This document shows positions 5,133 through 6,256 of a DNA stretch of 6,256 nt, piece after piece. The position numbers and the translations under genes are program-made. The DNA is from Gemmatimonadota bacterium. Lineage in GTDB: Bacteria; GCA-2686955. The notes under the pieces were generated by a model. The model saw only the letters and a list, made by a program, of their open reading frames with translations, made no database searches and was not told the origin of the DNA. The stretch spans positions 1 through 6,256 of the forward strand of contig JALXCG010000365.1 of the NCBI GenBank assembly GCA_026991065.1. Direction: 5' to 3'. Each line of letters begins with the position of its first letter. Positions within the stretch are counted from its first letter, which is position 1.

Positions 5133-6256
5133 ACTCGATCGCGACAATGCGTGGCCGTTGTCGCTGCCGCTGCAACCGGATCAGGAGAGCGCGCGTGGTG
5201 TCATCGTGGCGCCGGACCTCGGCCCGCAGGATGGCAATGGAGGCGGGATGACGCCCCACCAGGTCGATCAGATCACCCGGTTCGATGCCCGCGCGGGCAG
5301 CGGGACCACCGGGGATGACATCGACGGCCACCAGCACTTCGCCGCCGGCGCTCGTGATCGCGGCAACGCTGAGTCCCAGTGTGGACAGGTCCGCCAATGA
5401 AGCGTGAGCGTCGAGCGTGCCGTTTAACTCCTGGTCTGTCGCCTGGGCGGCGATTGGGAGGGTGAGAATGCGGGCGTGCCCATCGGTGGAGACGCTGATG
5501 TGCAGTTCTTCTCCCGGGGTGTGACTTGCGATGATGCCGGCGAACTCCTCGGCTGTGCGCACCAGGTGGTTGTCGACCGCCGTGATCACATCCATGGCGG
5601 CAAGACCTGCGACGTTGCCCGGTGAGCCGGCTGCCACCCGGGTGACGACCACACCACCGACCCTGGGGGTCGCCAGAACCGCGGCCATGGCGGCGTTCAT
5701 GGTGGTGACCTCGATCCCGACCCATGGCCGCGGACCGTGCACCCGCCGCTGCGCGGCTTCAGTGATGAAGGGCACAATCACACTTGCGGGAACCACCAGC
5801 CCCAGGTCCAGGACCGCGTTGTCGACCACCGCCTTGCCGACGATCATGCCGAGCCAGCGACCGTCGGCCGTGACCACTGGCCCGCCGCTCGACCCGGGCG
5901 CAACCAGCGCGTCGACCAACAGATGCGACTCGGCGCTGCCCGGCTCGGCTGTGGTATCCGGATGAGCGGCGACGATGCCGCTGCTCAGAACGAGTGCCTG
6001 CCCGAGCGGGTTGCCGAGGGCGTAGACCGGTGTGCCGATCGCCGGCAGTGGGGCGGTGGCGGCCCCATCCATCGGCAGCGGAGGTGGAACCAGCGCAGCG
6101 TCCGCGGCGATCACCCGCAGATATGCGAGATCCCGCTGCGGGAGAGTCGCGACCACTTCGGCGGTGACCACCGCTCTGTCGCCGCCCGCTGCTGCCGCGC
6201 CCGCTCCGGGGCTGCCGGGCGGAAGCTGGAGCAGCACTTGGCTCTTGCCGGTTATG
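5128..6256 (-). CDS. HtrA/Deg-type trypsin-like serine protease with two PDZ domains, 5'-truncated by the window edge
   Basis: Role: envelope protein quality control or regulated proteolysis (S1C peptidase family), normally periplasmic. The frame stays open from the TAG at 5128-5130 to the right edge. A GTG at 6237 could be read as a start, but six more codons before it (ITGKSQ) continue without a stop, and the protease fold needs residues still further upstream. Numbering from that GTG: RDLAYLRV (35-42) carries the catalytic Asp36 (bases 6130-6132); YALGNPLG (72-79) is typical of Deg proteases; APGSSGGPV (113-121) carries catalytic Ser117 (bases 5887-5889). The catalytic His block and any signal peptide lie beyond the window. 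PDZ1 is at about 170-255, starting at the Deg-like PWVGIEV; PDZ2 is at about 275-355 with GGPAARAGIEPGDLIDLVG. A low-complexity Gly/Ala/Pro patch at 6-20 replaces a usual hairpin. The gene is convergent with the permease. Family assignment is strong; housekeeping versus specialised role is open. Confidence 0.92.
   Translation of the reverse strand, partial: ITGKSQVLLQLPPGSPGAGAAAAGGDRAVVTAEVVATLPQRDLAYLRVIAADAALVPPPLPMDGAATAPLPAIGTPVYALGNPLGQALVLSSGIVAAHPDTTAEPGSAESHLLVDALVAPGSSGGPVVTADGRWLGMIVGKAVVDNAVLDLGLVVPASVIVPFITEAAQRRVHGPRPWVGIEVTTMNAAMAAVLATPRVGGVVVTRVAAGSPGNVAGLAAMDVITAVDNHLVRTAEEFAGIIASHTPGEELHISVSTDGHARILTLPIAAQATDQELNGTLDAHASLADLSTLGLSVAAITSAGGEVLVAVDVIPGGPAARAGIEPGDLIDLVGRHPASIAILRAEVRRHDDTTRALLIRLQRQRQRPRIVAIEW

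Noticed and set aside
5100-5400. Short plus-strand frames after the permease
   Set aside because: They lie opposite the PDZ2-coding end of the protease and have no ribosome binding site or protein-like composition.
5531-5965. 144-codon open frame on the plus strand
   Set aside because: Opposite the protease domain and PDZ1; Thr/Ala/Pro-rich translation is a shadow of the protease gene.
6235-6237. GTG (minus strand) as the true start of the protease gene
   Set aside because: The frame continues to the window edge and the catalytic His and signal peptide would be missing with this start.
1-6256. CRISPR arrays, tRNA/rRNA genes, insertion sequences, attachment sites
   Set aside because: No regularly spaced direct repeats, tRNA-like cloverleaf or transposase-like protein was seen on either strand.
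1-6256. The whole window as one novel multi-gene system
   Set aside because: The stress pair, transporter pair and protease are all known families; a strand switch separates the protease and a 135-nt gap separates the first two, so no common function can be argued.

Overview
The window is GC-rich DNA (judged by eye at roughly 60-65 %) with tightly packed genes, from a bacterium. It is probably a diderm (Gram-negative-type) organism, because it encodes a lipoprotein periplasmic adaptor, a MacB-type permease and an HtrA-type protease. No rRNA, tRNA, CRISPR array or mobile element is visible. The phylum cannot be fixed from this sequence alone.

Left block (1-2361, + strand): the 3' part of a YhbH/YeaH (DUF444) gene, open through the left edge, then a complete spoVR/ycgB gene 2 nt downstream. 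These two families normally travel with the serine kinase PrkA/YeaG as a stress or sporulation module. The kinase would be expected just left of the window. A start codon at base 50 is internal: the reading frame and family-like sequence continue to base 2.

Middle block (2362-5097, + strand): about 135 nt without an assigned gene and with a weak promoter candidate, then a probable 45-codon single-membrane-span ORF with a good ribosome binding site. A hairpin plus T5 sits over the 3' end of that small ORF. Next come a lipoprotein membrane-fusion (HlyD/MacA-like) adaptor and a MacB/FtsX-type ABC permease, joined by an ATGA overlap. Adaptor and permease form a tripartite export or outer-membrane lipid/lipoprotein-type transport pair, but the ATPase is not next to them: the next gene is convergent.

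Right block (5098-6256, - strand): a 30-nt convergent gap, then the C-terminal part of an HtrA/Deg-type trypsin-like protease with two PDZ domains. It runs off the right edge. The catalytic Asp and Ser are inside; the His must lie outside.

The three blocks share a general envelope and stress theme, but nothing shows that they form one system. Most of the window belongs to recognisable families. The less ordinary points are the ATPase-less transporter pair, the small membrane ORF with its overlapping alternative hairpins, an altered tip motif in the adaptor, and an 8-T tract in the permease gene.
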